64,000 nt of DNA from Aliikangiella coralliicola (GTDB lineage Bacteria > Pseudomonadota > Gammaproteobacteria > Enterobacterales > Kangiellaceae): the NCBI RefSeq assembly GCF_007004725.1, contig NZ_ML660170.1, forward strand, positions 62,001 through 126,000. Reading direction: 5' to 3'. Under the pieces are notes generated by a model, which saw only the letters and a program-made list of their open reading frames with translations, had not been told where the DNA came from and did no database searches. This document shows positions 9,027-18,246 of the stretch, in pieces; positions within the stretch are counted from its first letter, which is position 1, and every line of letters starts with the position of its first letter. Made by a program: the position numbers and the translations under genes.

Positions 9027-9173
9027 ATGAACACTGTCGAGTTAACACTCAGTCGGCAAATCGACAGAATTTCTTCGTCGCTGGCGGTGTTACACCAGCA
9101 CCAAGCAGCAAGTTGTGATGCCAAAACAACCCTTGTAACCACTGTTTTAGAAAACTACGGAGGTGTTTTATGA
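9027..9173 (+). CDS. 48-aa ORF translationally coupled to norB
   Basis: The ATG at 9027 has a good ribosome site (TTGGAG) nine bases upstream. The frame runs 48 codons (begins MNTVELTLSRQ, ends LENYGGVL) to a TGA that overlaps the norB start as ATGA. The norB ribosome site GGAGG lies inside its last codons, so ribosomes terminating here would re-initiate on norB. The peptide is mostly helical by composition, with a single Cys and two His, and no signal or membrane segment. I recognise no family. It may be a real small protein or a leader whose translation tunes NorB synthesis. It is downstream of the NsrR sites, so it would be induced with norB. Confidence 0.6.
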   Translation: MNTVELTLSRQIDRISSSLAVLHQHQAASCDAKTTLVTTVLENYGGVL

Positions 9174-11506
9174 CCAAAGATCTTGCCACTAGCAGCCAGA
9201 TAACCAATTACCGTCGGTTATGGTGGACACTAATTTGCACCCTGGCGATTACCTTTGGGATCCTGGGTTATTTCGGCCAGGAAATTTACCGAGAAGCTCC
9301 GCCTATTCCAGCCAAAGTGGTATCCGAAACAGGTCAGGTGCTGATGACTAAAGAATCGATTCTCGACGGCCAGACAGCCTGGCAGTCAGTTGGTGGTATG
9401 CAACTCGGCTCCATTTGGGGACATGGCGCGTATCAAGCGCCGGACTGGACCGCAGATTGGCTGCACCGTGAGCTAATCACCTGGTTGGATTTAGCGGCAC
9501 AAGCTGGTTTCAATAAGCCCTACGAGCAACTCAGCGGTGAACAACAAAACACACTGCAATACCAGCTTACTCAGGCATACCGCAACAACAGTTACAATTC
9601 GGATTCCGATACGCTGATACTTTCCGAACGGCGTATCGAGGCTATCAAACTCACTGCCGATTATTACAATCGCCTGTTTGGCGGCGCCAAAGAGCTGCAA
9701 ACAACTCGCCGAAGTTATGCGATGAAAGAAGTCACTTTACCCGATGACGAGAGAAGAGCGAGGCTAACCGAGTTTTTCTTCTGGACCTCATGGGCGGCGG
9801 CAACCGAGCGAACGCCTGACGGTGCCACTTATACCAATAACTGGCCGCATGAACCGCTTATTAACAATCAGCCTACCGCAGAAAATATTGTCTGGTCAGT
9901 CATCAGCGTCGTGCTATTAATCGCAGGAATTGGCGGCCTGGTTTGGGGCTGGTCTTTCTTGCAAAAACAGGACGAAGAAGAACCTGAAGCACCAGCGAAA
10001 GATCCGCTCACCAGTTTCTCATTAACCCCTTCTCAAAAAGCGCTAGGTAAATATTTATTTATTGTCGTTGCACTTTTTACACTGCAGGTTTTTCTCGGCG
10101 GTTTTGTTGCCCATTATACAGTCGAGGGTCAGGGATTTTACGGGATTCAGACTTCCGAATGGCTTCCTTACAGTCTGGTAAGAACCTGGCATATTCAAGC
10201 TGCGCTATTCTGGATTGCTACCGGCTTTTTAGCGGCAGGTCTTTTTCTGGCACCGATTATTAATGGCGGTAAAGATCCAAAATACCAAAAGCTTGGCGTC
10301 AATATTTTGTTCTATGCTCTGTTAGTGGTGGTTGCTGGCTCTTTTATCGGCAACTATCTTGCGATCGCCCAGATAATGCCAGCCGAACTCAGTTTCTGGT
10401 TTGGACATCAGGGATACGAATATGTCGACCTGGGTCGAGTCTGGCAAATTGGAAAGTTTGTCGGCGTCGTACTTTGGTTAGGGTTAATGTTGCGTGGTGT
10501 TGTCCCGGCACTGCGTCAACCCGGTGACAAAAATCTATTGGCCCTACTCACCTTATCTGTTATTGCTATCGGTCTATTTTACGGCGCTGGTTTCTTCTAC
10601 GGAGAACGCACCCATATTTCAATTATGGAGTACTGGCGTTGGTGGATTGTACATTTATGGGTTGAGGGATTCTTTGAAGTTTTTGCCACCGTTGCGTTAG
10701 CATTTATTTTCTGCAACATGGGACTAGTTTCCAAACGTGTCGCAACAGCCGCTTCGTTAGCTTCTGCATCATTGTTTATGCTGGGCGGCGTGCCGGGAAC
10801 TTTCCACCATCTCTATTTTTCAGGAACAACCACACCGGTAATGGCGGTTGGCGCAACTTTTAGCGCGCTAGAAGTCGTTCCTTTAATTGTTCTCGGTTAC
10901 GAAGCCTGGGAACATTGGCGTCTAAAAGATCGCGCCCCCTGGATGGAAAATGTGAAGTGGCCGTTGCTCTTTTTTGTTGCAGTTGCTTTCTGGAACATGT
11001 TGGGTGCAGGCGTACTTGGCTTTTTGATTAACCCACCAATTTCTCTCTACTACATTCAAGGCTTAAACACCACGGCGACTCATGCTCACGGTGCCCTGTT
11101 CGGCGTTTATGGATTCCTGGCCCTTGGGTTCACCTTATTGGTGTTACGCTACATTCGTCCGCAAATGGTGTTCGATGAAAAACTGATGAAAACCGGGTTT
11201 CAATGGTTGAACGCAGGCTTGGTACTAATGTTGTTCACCAGTTTATTGCCAATCGGTATCATTCAATTTGTCGCGAGCGCTTCAGAAGGCTTGTGGTATG
11301 CTCGCAGCGAAAGCTTCATGCAGACGGATTTGTTACGAACGCTTCGTTGGATACGTACCATCGGCGATGTGGTTTTTATCATCGGTGCCTTAGCGGTAAG
11401 CTGGCAAGTGGTGAAAGGACTGTTTTTTACTCCCTCGCAAGAAACTCAGCCTGACGTACAAGCCGGTCATTCGGTATTGACTACTGCGAGTGAAACACGG
11501 TCTTGA
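9170..11506 (+). CDS. norB: Quinol-dependent nitric oxide reductase (qNOR)
   Basis: 778 residues, the long single-subunit form in which a NorC-like N-terminal region (about 1-240, one helix then a periplasmic part) is fused to the NorB catalytic core. Histidine ligands are visible in the core: RTWHIQAALFW, IVHLWVEGFFE with its Glu, GTFHHLYFSG (the His pair for the non-heme iron site) and HAHGALFGVYGF. About 14 membrane helices. It reduces 2 NO to N2O with electrons from quinol at the inner membrane. I see no nirS/nirK or nosZ genes in the window, so the role is more likely NO detoxification than full denitrification. Start chosen by the GGAGG seven bases upstream. NsrR control is expected from the operators upstream. 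Confidence 0.96.
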   Translation: MTKDLATSSQITNYRRLWWTLICTLAITFGILGYFGQEIYREAPPIPAKVVSETGQVLMTKESILDGQTAWQSVGGMQLGSIWGHGAYQAPDWTADWLHRELITWLDLAAQAGFNKPYEQLSGEQQNTLQYQLTQAYRNNSYNSDSDTLILSERRIEAIKLTADYYNRLFGGAKELQTTRRSYAMKEVTLPDDERRARLTEFFFWTSWAAATERTPDGATYTNNWPHEPLINNQPTAENIVWSVISVVLLIAGIGGLVWGWSFLQKQDEEEPEAPAKDPLTSFSLTPSQKALGKYLFIVVALFTLQVFLGGFVAHYTVEGQGFYGIQTSEWLPYSLVRTWHIQAALFWIATGFLAAGLFLAPIINGGKDPKYQKLGVNILFYALLVVVAGSFIGNYLAIAQIMPAELSFWFGHQGYEYVDLGRVWQIGKFVGVVLWLGLMLRGVVPALRQPGDKNLLALLTLSVIAIGLFYGAGFFYGERTHISIMEYWRWWIVHLWVEGFFEVFATVALAFIFCNMGLVSKRVATAASLASASLFMLGGVPGTFHHLYFSGTTTPVMAVGATFSALEVVPLIVLGYEAWEHWRLKDRAPWMENVKWPLLFFVAVAFWNMLGAGVLGFLINPPISLYYIQGLNTTATHAHGALFGVYGFLALGFTLLVLRYIRPQMVFDEKLMKTGFQWLNAGLVLMLFTSLLPIGIIQFVASASEGLWYARSESFMQTDLLRTLRWIRTIGDVVFIIGALAVSWQVVKGLFFTPSQETQPDVQAGHSVLTTASETRS

Positions 11507-11513
11507 GTCTAAG

Positions 11514-11541
11514 TTAGGAATTAGGAATTAGGAATTAGGAA
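11514..11541. repeat. Short heptamer array, inverse of the upstream array
   Basis: Four consecutive TTAGGAA units (11514-11541). TTAGGAA is the exact reverse complement of the TTCCTAA phase of the array at 8781-8892. The two arrays therefore bracket the small ORF and norB in inverted orientation. Confidence 0.9.
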
Positions 11542-11558
11542 TTATTAGAAATTTAATT

Positions 11559-11587
11559 TGTTGGGTTAGTCTGAGACTAACCCAACA
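11559..11587. terminator. Strong hairpin after norB
   Basis: A perfect 12-bp stem, TGTTGGGTTAGT (11559-11570) with ACTAACCCAACA (11576-11587), and a five-base loop. It is 53 bp after the norB stop and before the convergent yfbR end. There is no long T tract on either side, so it may be a weak terminator or mRNA stabiliser. Confidence 0.55.
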
Positions 11588-11632
11588 GTTCAAGGAATCG
11601 TTCAGATAAACATAACCTTCGTTGACAAACCT

Positions 11633-12289
11633 TTACCGCGATTGATGCAAAGGCAACGTTCTGACTTTTTCGCCGCCATTAAGCAATTCATCCAGCGTTA
11701 GCTTATAACTGGGTGCAAAAATTTCCAGAAAAGCATTTACCTCCGGCATATTAAAACCTGAAAGTCTCGCGGCGATATCCTCTGCGGCTTTTGAAAACTC
11801 GCTGTTCCCAGCTTTTAATTCTTCCTGACATTTTAAAAAGGCTGCGACCGTATCCGCGCCTTTAATAATACGTAGAATATCGGGCGAAATTTCTGATGTT
11901 ACAACTAAGCTGGTAAAATCTTCTTTTAAATCATCCGGTAGTAATCCGATCAATTCTCGTTCTGCTTGAATCTCAACGTCTTTGAACGCTTTTTGCATTC
12001 CCGCAGAATGATATTTAATCGGTGTCGGCATGTCCCCTGTTATCACTTCTGAAACGTCGTGATACAAAGCGGTGGTTGCCACCAGGTTAGCGTCATATTG
12101 ACCGCCAAATCGTTTGTTGCTTATCAACGCCATCGCATGAGCAATTGTCGATACTTCCCAACTGTGCTCCATCACATTTTCAGGAATCGCGTTACGCTTT
12201 AAACCCCAACGAATAATCCAACGTATTTTACTGATATAGGCAAAAAAATGACTTTGCCTTGATGTTTCTTTTACCTGTTCATTCTTCAC
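11633..12289 (-). CDS. yfbR: 5'-deoxynucleotidase, YfbR-like HD domain protein
   Basis: 218 residues from a GTG start preceded by GAGGA. The HD-domain metal ligands are clear: MEHSWEVSTIAHAMALI supplies the first His, YHDVSEVITGDMPTPIKYH gives the HD pair and the YfbR-specific tail, and a later Asp is in KGADTVAAFLKCQEEL. The order and spacing follow E. coli YfbR (199 aa), with a C-terminal extension. YfbR removes phosphate from dNMPs and takes part in dUMP/dTMP pool balance in the cytoplasm. It stands alone between norB and the divergent M20 hydrolase gene. Confidence 0.9.
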   Translation of the reverse strand: MKNEQVKETSRQSHFFAYISKIRWIIRWGLKRNAIPENVMEHSWEVSTIAHAMALISNKRFGGQYDANLVATTALYHDVSEVITGDMPTPIKYHSAGMQKAFKDVEIQAERELIGLLPDDLKEDFTSLVVTSEISPDILRIIKGADTVAAFLKCQEELKAGNSEFSKAAEDIAARLSGFNMPEVNAFLEIFAPSYKLTLDELLNGGEKVRTLPLHQSR

Positions 12290-12479
12290 AGCGTGTTCCT
12301 CGTTAAACCTGTAGCAATCTCAGAAAAATCAGACTTGTTCAATTGAACCAAACCAATTTCCCTGCAGATTGTTTGGAATATTTGTCGACTGGTCCATTCT
12401 CCTATAATCTTTAACTAGTTTATCAATTAAGGCAAGTCTGTAAGACAAATGTCATTAATCATTTTCTGGAGCCAGAATC

Positions 12480-13664
12480 ATGAAAGAGTCGACGCCATCA
12501 AACAAATTAATTAACGAACTGATCGGCTTTCGCAAAGACTTGCATCAAAACCCGGAGTTAGCATTTGATGTTAATCGAACCAGCACCATAATTGCTGATC
12601 GACTTGAAGCCGCCGGCCTGACCGTTACCAGAAATATCGGTAAAACAGGATTGGTGGCGACATTGTCGCAAGGCTCAAAATCAACAAAGAGCAATAACAG
12701 AGCTGTTGGTTTTCGAGCAGATATGGATGCCTTACCGATTACCGAAGCAAATCAATTTAGTCATCGCTCAACGGCACAAGGTAAATTTCATGGTTGCGGT
12801 CATGACGGTCACTCAACCATGCTGCTTGGCGCTGCTTTACAGTTGATAGACGACTCAGATTTTGAAGGAACCATTCATTTTATTTTTCAGCCCGATGAAG
12901 AAAATGGTACTGGTGCAGATGCAATGATTAACGATGGCTTATTCGAAAAATTTCCAATGGACGCAGTATATGGCTTACATAATTTACCTGGTCTGCCCGT
13001 TGGGCATTTTGCCATTCAGTCTGGTCCTTTTTGTTCATTTGAAGATAATTTCGAGATTACTATTCAAGGACGCGGTGGGCATTCTTCAATGCCGGATAAA
13101 GTCATCGACCCAATTGTTATCGGTGCGAGCATTGTGATGAATTTGCAATCAATTGTATCGCGATTTGTTCCGGCAAGTGATCATGCAGTCGTTTCGATAA
13201 CCGATTTTCAAACCGACGGCGCGCGTAATATACTCGCTAGCAATGTTACTATCAGCGGTGATTGTCGAGGTTTTGATAAAGCGACCTCAGTTTTGATAAA
13301 AACAAAAATGGAACAAATCATCAGTCACACCTGTGCCGCATTTGGTGCGAAGTTTTGTTTCAATTATTCAACCTCTTTTGAACCCTTAGTCAATCACGCA
13401 GAACAATCCGAGATATGCGTTAAGGCTGCGGGAAATTTACCCGATGCGACAATCGACGGCAATTATGGTCGCGTAAGCTTTTCGGAAGATTTTGCAAAAA
13501 TGTTAAAACAAAAACCCGGCGCCTATATTCTGATGGGCAACGGAGATACTGGCGAGCACTACTCAAAACCATTACACAATCCGTTTTATGATTTTAACGA
13601 TACTGCGCTCGCTTATGGGATCAATTATTGGTGTTCGCTAGCGATGTTAGCGATGACTGAATAG
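12480..13664 (+). CDS. M20 family amidohydrolase (HipO/IAA-amino acid hydrolase type)
   Basis: 394 residues, standard length for the M20D group. Metal-site motifs appear in order: GFRADMDALPI, HGCGHDGHSTMLLGAA, FQPDEENGTGADAMI (catalytic and ligand Glu), GLHNLPGLPVGHF, and GRGGHSSMP of the dimerisation domain. No signal peptide, so it is cytoplasmic. These enzymes remove acyl groups from N-acyl amino acids; the exact substrate cannot be told. The ATG has GGAG nine bases upstream. The stop codon lies inside a hairpin that probably ends the transcript. Its position near protease, asparaginase and amino-acid dehydrogenase genes fits amino-acid scavenging. Confidence 0.9.
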   Translation: MKESTPSNKLINELIGFRKDLHQNPELAFDVNRTSTIIADRLEAAGLTVTRNIGKTGLVATLSQGSKSTKSNNRAVGFRADMDALPITEANQFSHRSTAQGKFHGCGHDGHSTMLLGAALQLIDDSDFEGTIHFIFQPDEENGTGADAMINDGLFEKFPMDAVYGLHNLPGLPVGHFAIQSGPFCSFEDNFEITIQGRGGHSSMPDKVIDPIVIGASIVMNLQSIVSRFVPASDHAVVSITDFQTDGARNILASNVTISGDCRGFDKATSVLIKTKMEQIISHTCAAFGAKFCFNYSTSFEPLVNHAEQSEICVKAAGNLPDATIDGNYGRVSFSEDFAKMLKQKPGAYILMGNGDTGEHYSKPLHNPFYDFNDTALAYGINYWCSLAMLAMTE

Positions 13665-13683
13665 TTATCAATAACTATTCAGT
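13656..13683 (+). terminator. Terminator hairpin overlapping the M20 hydrolase stop codon
   Basis: ACTGAATAGTTAT (13656-13668) pairs perfectly with ATAACTATTCAGT (13671-13683). In practice this is about 11 bp with a small loop, followed by TAATTTTAT. The TAG stop of the hydrolase is in the left arm. Confidence 0.65.
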
Positions 13684-13845
13684 TAATTTTATGTCCCACA
13701 ACCTTTCTATAAAACACAGATTTTTTTAATTGGCAAATTGCGAAGTAGTCAACATTTCTTAGTTGAACTCTTCAGTTTTCCTGCTTTCTAAAGAATGTAA
13801 CGAAATACGCTGGCAAAGTTGTTGTATTGCCGGCAGGAGCTAGTC

Positions 13846-14043
13846 ATGCATAAAGAATATCAAAAAGTGTTAGTTTGCAAATCTTGTTTTCATATTCTTA
13901 GTGATGCAGATGCAATGTATCAAAATACGAAAAATGGCATGCAGTATGTCCACCGACGATGTAACGCAAACTACCAACCCGGACTCATTATTACTGGTGT
14001 CGAAGCCATTGATGATTGTCTCAATATTCTGGAGGTCAATTAA
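13846..14043 (+). CDS. Small cysteine-rich hypothetical protein (zinc-ribbon-like)
   Basis: 65 residues. I use the ATG at 13846 because CAGGAG lies seven bases before it; an upstream in-frame ATG at 13819 has no such site. The N-terminal half contains VCKSCFHIL and, 22 residues later, VHRRC: a CxxC plus H-x2-C arrangement that could bind one zinc. The rest has no recognised motif. Its stop is followed one base later by the next small gene, whose GGAGG ribosome site lies inside this gene, so the two form a tight pair. Function unknown. Confidence 0.65.
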   Translation: MHKEYQKVLVCKSCFHILSDADAMYQNTKNGMQYVHRRCNANYQPGLIITGVEAIDDCLNILEVN

Positions 14044-14044
14044 T

Positions 14045-14287
14045 ATGTTATCCCCGAAAATGATGAGAAAAAACCATGAACTGTTGGTGGCAGCTAACCG
14101 ACGAATAGAAGAATTGGAAAACCAAAACAGGCAGTTAAAACTGGAAGCAAAAAACTCGGCAAGAGAAGCGAGAGAGCAAAAATTAATTGTATCAGAAATT
14201 TATCAAAACCTGGGTATTCGAAATAGTGATGATGGCGCACTGCCGGTAATTAAAAAATTTCGAGAGTTGCAATATCGTCTTAATTAG
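14045..14287 (+). CDS. Small coiled-coil hypothetical protein
   Basis: 80 residues from the ATG at 14045, with GGAGG ten bases upstream. A longer frame opening at 13901 overlaps the previous gene and has no ribosome site. The middle is a charged coiled-coil rich in Glu, Lys, Arg and Gln (AANRRIEELENQNRQLKLE, then NSAREAREQK). The C-terminus is a short helix (ALPVIKKFRELQYRL). No signal peptide or membrane segment. It is probably co-translated with the cysteine-rich gene before it, and the two products may act together. I do not recognise a family. Confidence 0.65.
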   Translation: MLSPKMMRKNHELLVAANRRIEELENQNRQLKLEAKNSAREAREQKLIVSEIYQNLGIRNSDDGALPVIKKFRELQYRLN

Positions 14288-14337
14288 GACGTGTAAACGA
14301 TGTCTCCGGTTTGTACAGAAAGTTTCCCTCCCTCTAG

Positions 14338-14358
14338 CTCCCTCCCATAGGGAGGGAG
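14338..14358. terminator. GC-rich hairpin between the small-gene pair and the collagenase gene
   Basis: CTCCCTCCC (14338-14346) and GGGAGGGAG (14350-14358) form a perfect 9-bp stem with loop ATA, between two convergent genes. CCCTCCCTC occurs again just upstream, giving a REP-like look. On the plus strand it is followed by AATTAATTTTAC, so it may terminate transcripts or be a dispersed repeat. Confidence 0.5.
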
Positions 14359-14388
14359 AATTAATTTTACCTTTTCAATTAGATTAAA

Positions 14389-17300
14389 TTAACGACATGC
14401 AGCGCTATCAAAATCAACAACGATAGAAGCACCACCGGTTGAATTGGATACTTTAATGTAACCCCAATATTGTGAGCCGCCGGTTAAATAAATACATTCT
14501 CCGTTACCTGCATTGGAAGAACTGCCATCATTATTTGAGCCGTTCGGCCATCCCTGGTTACTGTACTCTATATCGAGATTGCCCGTGCCGTTGCCGGTTG
14601 TAATCGCAATACTGTTATGGTCTCTCACGCCGGGAATACTCAACCAGATAACAGACTGACTTGCCAAACATGCGGCATCACCGGCAACCAATCGTCCACC
14701 GGTAACCGGGTTTTCATTAGCGCAAGCATCGGGGACGTTAGACCCGCCTCCACTATCGGTTACAGTAACAGCCCCAGTATCGGTTCCCGTTTCACCATCA
14801 TCATCGGTTACCGTGAGAGTTGCCGTGTAACTTCCAGCACTTGTGTAGATATGATTTGGGTTGGCGGAACTACTCGATGAGCCGTCGCCAAAATCCCAAT
14901 GGTAACTGGTGATTTGACCATCACTGTCTGATGAACCGTTACTATTAAAACTGATTGCGGAGTTAACGGCGCCAGAATATGGGCCATTGGCCTGAGAAAT
15001 TGGCGCCTGGTTAGAACCTCCCGCGATAGAAACGGTGTAATCTTCAACTTCCCCATCGCCGATATCACCGCAAGAAGAATTTGCCGCGGCGTTATATTTC
15101 ATTGCAATTCGCATGCGCGTAGTAACTCCCGAAGCCGACGCAGGAATATTTAAAGTGGCATTGATTGCAGCGTTACTACTTTGTCCATTGATAAGTTGTT
15201 CGCCGGCACCACTAAAGTCACCATCTTGATTAAAGTCGATCCATACCGACCAATATTCCGTGTAAGCACTGCTCTGGAATCCGGGTGTGAGTGTTGCACT
15301 GTTGTTTCCAACTATCAGATTAGCTGTCTGGCCAGTAAAGTCTGAATATTCGGCCGCGCCTGAGCTATTATTCAAATTGCCGACCATTACATTCGCTATC
15401 CACTCATAACTTCCGCCTCCAGTTGCCGCGCAATAATCTGGAGTACCGCCATTGGTAATCGTAGCAGTTGTCGTTGTGGTACCTGTCGCCCCATCATTGT
15501 CGGTGACAGTCAATGTAACAGTGTAGGTTCCCGCTGCAGAATAAGTATGATTAGGATTACTCGAAGTGCTGCTGGTACCGTCACCAAAATTCCAATTTCT
15601 ACTGGTGATAGTGCCATCAGGATCTGACGAGCTGTTACTACTCATCGCAATACCTTGGCCGACGTTTCCAGTGTAAGGACCATCAGTAACCGCAACCGGT
15701 GGTTTGTTATCTCCCCCGCCGCCGGCAGCTAACGCTTCAGTCCATTGGGTAAACTCACTGCTATAATTGCTTTTCCATTGATCGTACAAGGTTTGGATTG
15801 TATTCCAGTTACCCGCTCTTGCAGCATTCAAATACTTAGTCACTTCGGCAGGATGCTTTTCAAACATAAATCGAACAGCCAGATAACCCCAACGATAAAT
15901 GCGATCAACCACAAAGCCATCATAAGTGGTGTCGAGCACTTGACCTAAGGTATAAGTGGAACCGTCTTTAATGGTATCAATCGCCGCCTGGTTATCATCT
16001 TTAAGCGAAATATATTCTGCGAGACCTTCGCTCCACCAAACAACTTTCACCGTCGGCGCACTAAAGCTGCCGAACATATTAAAACGACCGTCCAGGTAGT
16101 GGACATATTCATGTTCTAAATTCCACACTTTAAATTCAGGCAACAACCAATCAGCCTCTTCCGCATAAAAAGTCGCCTGATTATCGGGATCAGAAGGATC
16201 CCCCTCAAGGTAATAACCGCCGTTGTTTGTTGGAATTCCATACAAAGGACCACCGTAATTTTTATAATCCTGATCAGAATTAAAAATAATCATTAACAAA
16301 TCTTCATTTAAGTCGCCCGCAACTGGATTATTTCCAGTGTTCAACCGATTATGAAAATAAGTTTCTTGCGTTGCCAATGTGGAACAGATCCCACTCATTT
16401 GTGCAGCAGTCATTTCCTGTACGCGCATTTTCAAAGTTGAACCACAAGAATTGGTGATTGGTAAAATCTGATTAATCGCCGCTTCTTTATATCCGCATAC
16501 ATTACTATACTCACCACACTCGCTACTGGTGTGATAATCAATTTGTGCCGCGATGTTCAACCAGACCGGAGAATATAAATCGAGTTGCGGTAACAGTTGT
16601 TTGATCAAAAACTTCGCCCGCGACTTTGTTCCTGCAATGCCAAGAAAACGACCAAATTCAGAACCAGAATTGTTATACAACCAGGCTCTGTTCGTATCCA
16701 GGATCCATTTTTTATCACGAATAAACGAAAATAAAGAATCGATGATCGAGTTATCTGCAGTGACCGCCGCTTTATATTCATCGTTAAATGAACCAAAATA
16801 TAAAACGCCCAAACCGCCGTTAACCGCTGCTGTTTGCTCGTAACTTTCCGATCGCGTTTGATTGTAGTTATCAATCAGGCGTTTTGCGATCGGCAAGCCA
16901 AGCGCTGTCTCCTTAACATTCTGGATTAAGATCATAAACTCGTACAATGATTCTCCATGTTGATCCGACGAATCATACATGTGGGAGTTTCTGGAAAAGT
17001 CGCTGATTAACGCCTTAACCAGACTTTGGTGCGCGGCGCTATATTCTGGTAAATAATTAGTCGACACGTGATAATATCCGGCACGGATATACAAAAATAA
17101 TTGCTCCATACCCTCTTCATTAGTGCCTTTATAATTAACAGCCGCACTTCTCGCTGCATTTAATACCGTCGTCATATTTGCCGGCGATAACGCATTCTTA
17201 CTGGTGGTCGTCTGCCCAAAAAAACCATAGGTACAAACAGGATCAACAGACTTAATATGATTAACCAGCGTACTACCACTTTCGAATCCAAACTGATCAA

Positions 17301-17616
17301 AATTACATTCTGCGTAATCCGGCGCAGCCGCTTTGAGCTTTGACTGAGTTGAATCATGCAAAGTGTTTTGCTTGGGTAACGGATGCTTGTGTGAATGAAG
17401 TGTCGGTGGTGTTAGTCGCGGTTGTTCAAATTGACTTTTTCGTATAATCGGAACGCCATGTTCCTGTTTTTGCAATGGCATTGTGGGCGCAGATTCTTGT
17501 TTCACTGCCTTTGGCGGGGATTTAAGTTTTTCTGCAAATAATGGTGTGGTTGCGCATGTGATACCAACCCCGATCACTGTCGCAAAAACTCCTCCTAGAG
17601 CACTCTTGAGTTTCAT
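14389..17616 (-). CDS. Secreted M9 family collagenase with PKD and GEVED domains
   Basis: 1075 residues. After a signal peptide (about 1-29, cleavage near LFAEK) and a proline-rich spacer, an M9 N-terminal domain (about 100-400) precedes the zinc protease domain. HEYVH (about residue 502) with the downstream Glu in WWSEGLAEYISL (about 527) is the metal site. Next come a PKD domain (about 640-722), a GEVED domain (about 728-866, ending GEVEDYTVSI), a second PKD domain (about 870-950) and a C-terminal beta domain resembling a collagen-binding PPC domain. Vibrio-type collagenases have the same core without the central GEVED module. It would be exported to degrade collagen-like matrix protein. 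The gene is monocistronic, with a 630-bp gap upstream. Confidence 0.92.
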   Translation of the reverse strand: MKLKSALGGVFATVIGVGITCATTPLFAEKLKSPPKAVKQESAPTMPLQKQEHGVPIIRKSQFEQPRLTPPTLHSHKHPLPKQNTLHDSTQSKLKAAAPDYAECNFDQFGFESGSTLVNHIKSVDPVCTYGFFGQTTTSKNALSPANMTTVLNAARSAAVNYKGTNEEGMEQLFLYIRAGYYHVSTNYLPEYSAAHQSLVKALISDFSRNSHMYDSSDQHGESLYEFMILIQNVKETALGLPIAKRLIDNYNQTRSESYEQTAAVNGGLGVLYFGSFNDEYKAAVTADNSIIDSLFSFIRDKKWILDTNRAWLYNNSGSEFGRFLGIAGTKSRAKFLIKQLLPQLDLYSPVWLNIAAQIDYHTSSECGEYSNVCGYKEAAINQILPITNSCGSTLKMRVQEMTAAQMSGICSTLATQETYFHNRLNTGNNPVAGDLNEDLLMIIFNSDQDYKNYGGPLYGIPTNNGGYYLEGDPSDPDNQATFYAEEADWLLPEFKVWNLEHEYVHYLDGRFNMFGSFSAPTVKVVWWSEGLAEYISLKDDNQAAIDTIKDGSTYTLGQVLDTTYDGFVVDRIYRWGYLAVRFMFEKHPAEVTKYLNAARAGNWNTIQTLYDQWKSNYSSEFTQWTEALAAGGGGDNKPPVAVTDGPYTGNVGQGIAMSSNSSSDPDGTITSRNWNFGDGTSSTSSNPNHTYSAAGTYTVTLTVTDNDGATGTTTTTATITNGGTPDYCAATGGGSYEWIANVMVGNLNNSSGAAEYSDFTGQTANLIVGNNSATLTPGFQSSAYTEYWSVWIDFNQDGDFSGAGEQLINGQSSNAAINATLNIPASASGVTTRMRIAMKYNAAANSSCGDIGDGEVEDYTVSIAGGSNQAPISQANGPYSGAVNSAISFNSNGSSDSDGQITSYHWDFGDGSSSSSANPNHIYTSAGSYTATLTVTDDDGETGTDTGAVTVTDSGGGSNVPDACANENPVTGGRLVAGDAACLASQSVIWLSIPGVRDHNSIAITTGNGTGNLDIEYSNQGWPNGSNNDGSSSNAGNGECIYLTGGSQYWGYIKVSNSTGGASIVVDFDSAACR

Positions 17617-18246
17617 TTTAATGTACCTCTATTTATATTAGTTATTGTAGGTATGTAACAGCACCTATTTTTGGTCCGCCTGTAAGACACAATCAGGCTG
17701 TCTAATAAATAACATAGAGCATACTTTGTGCACAATATACTTTTAGTTTGTATACAATATAAACTGCAATTTATGTCATATTTATACGTATTTCTTATTT
17801 ATTATCGCAAATAAGAGATGTAAAAATTGACTCATAAAAAATTTTTGAAATCAAAATAATTGATGATTAAGACGGTATAAATTAAAAGTATGGCGTAATA
17901 TTAAATAACATTAGAAAAATAGAAACATGACTTCACTTGATCGTGACTTTTACATTGGATTAAACCGAACAGGCTAAATTAAATCGGTTTTGGCTGGTGT
18001 TTAATAAGCTTGTTAACTCAGTTGTTAATCTCGTTGTTAATTCTAAAAGAGCCGTGTCTTTACTCGATAGCGCGAGTATTTCTATAAGTGCACTACCCAA
18101 CAAGACAACAACCGCTAAACCAAGTTTAAATCAGTTGTTGCCTGCGTGATAAAACATCCTTACCAAATACGGACCAATCGTTTACCAATTTTGAATTCCA
18201 ATCCATTATCAGTCGTCAGCCCTGCTTCGGTTTTGGATTTGTTTTT
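17617..18246. other. Intergenic region between the two protease genes
   Basis: 630 bp, AT-rich, with no credible ORF and no obvious terminator after the serine peptidase gene. It must hold the collagenase promoter. A threefold 12-bp tandem (TTGTTAACTCAG, TTGTTAATCTCG, TTGTTAATTCTA) runs from 18010 to 18045. Confidence 0.6.

Noticed and set aside
13846-14287. Toxin-antitoxin system
   Set aside because: Neither protein has a known toxin or antitoxin fold; the pair is reported only as an unknown coupled pair.
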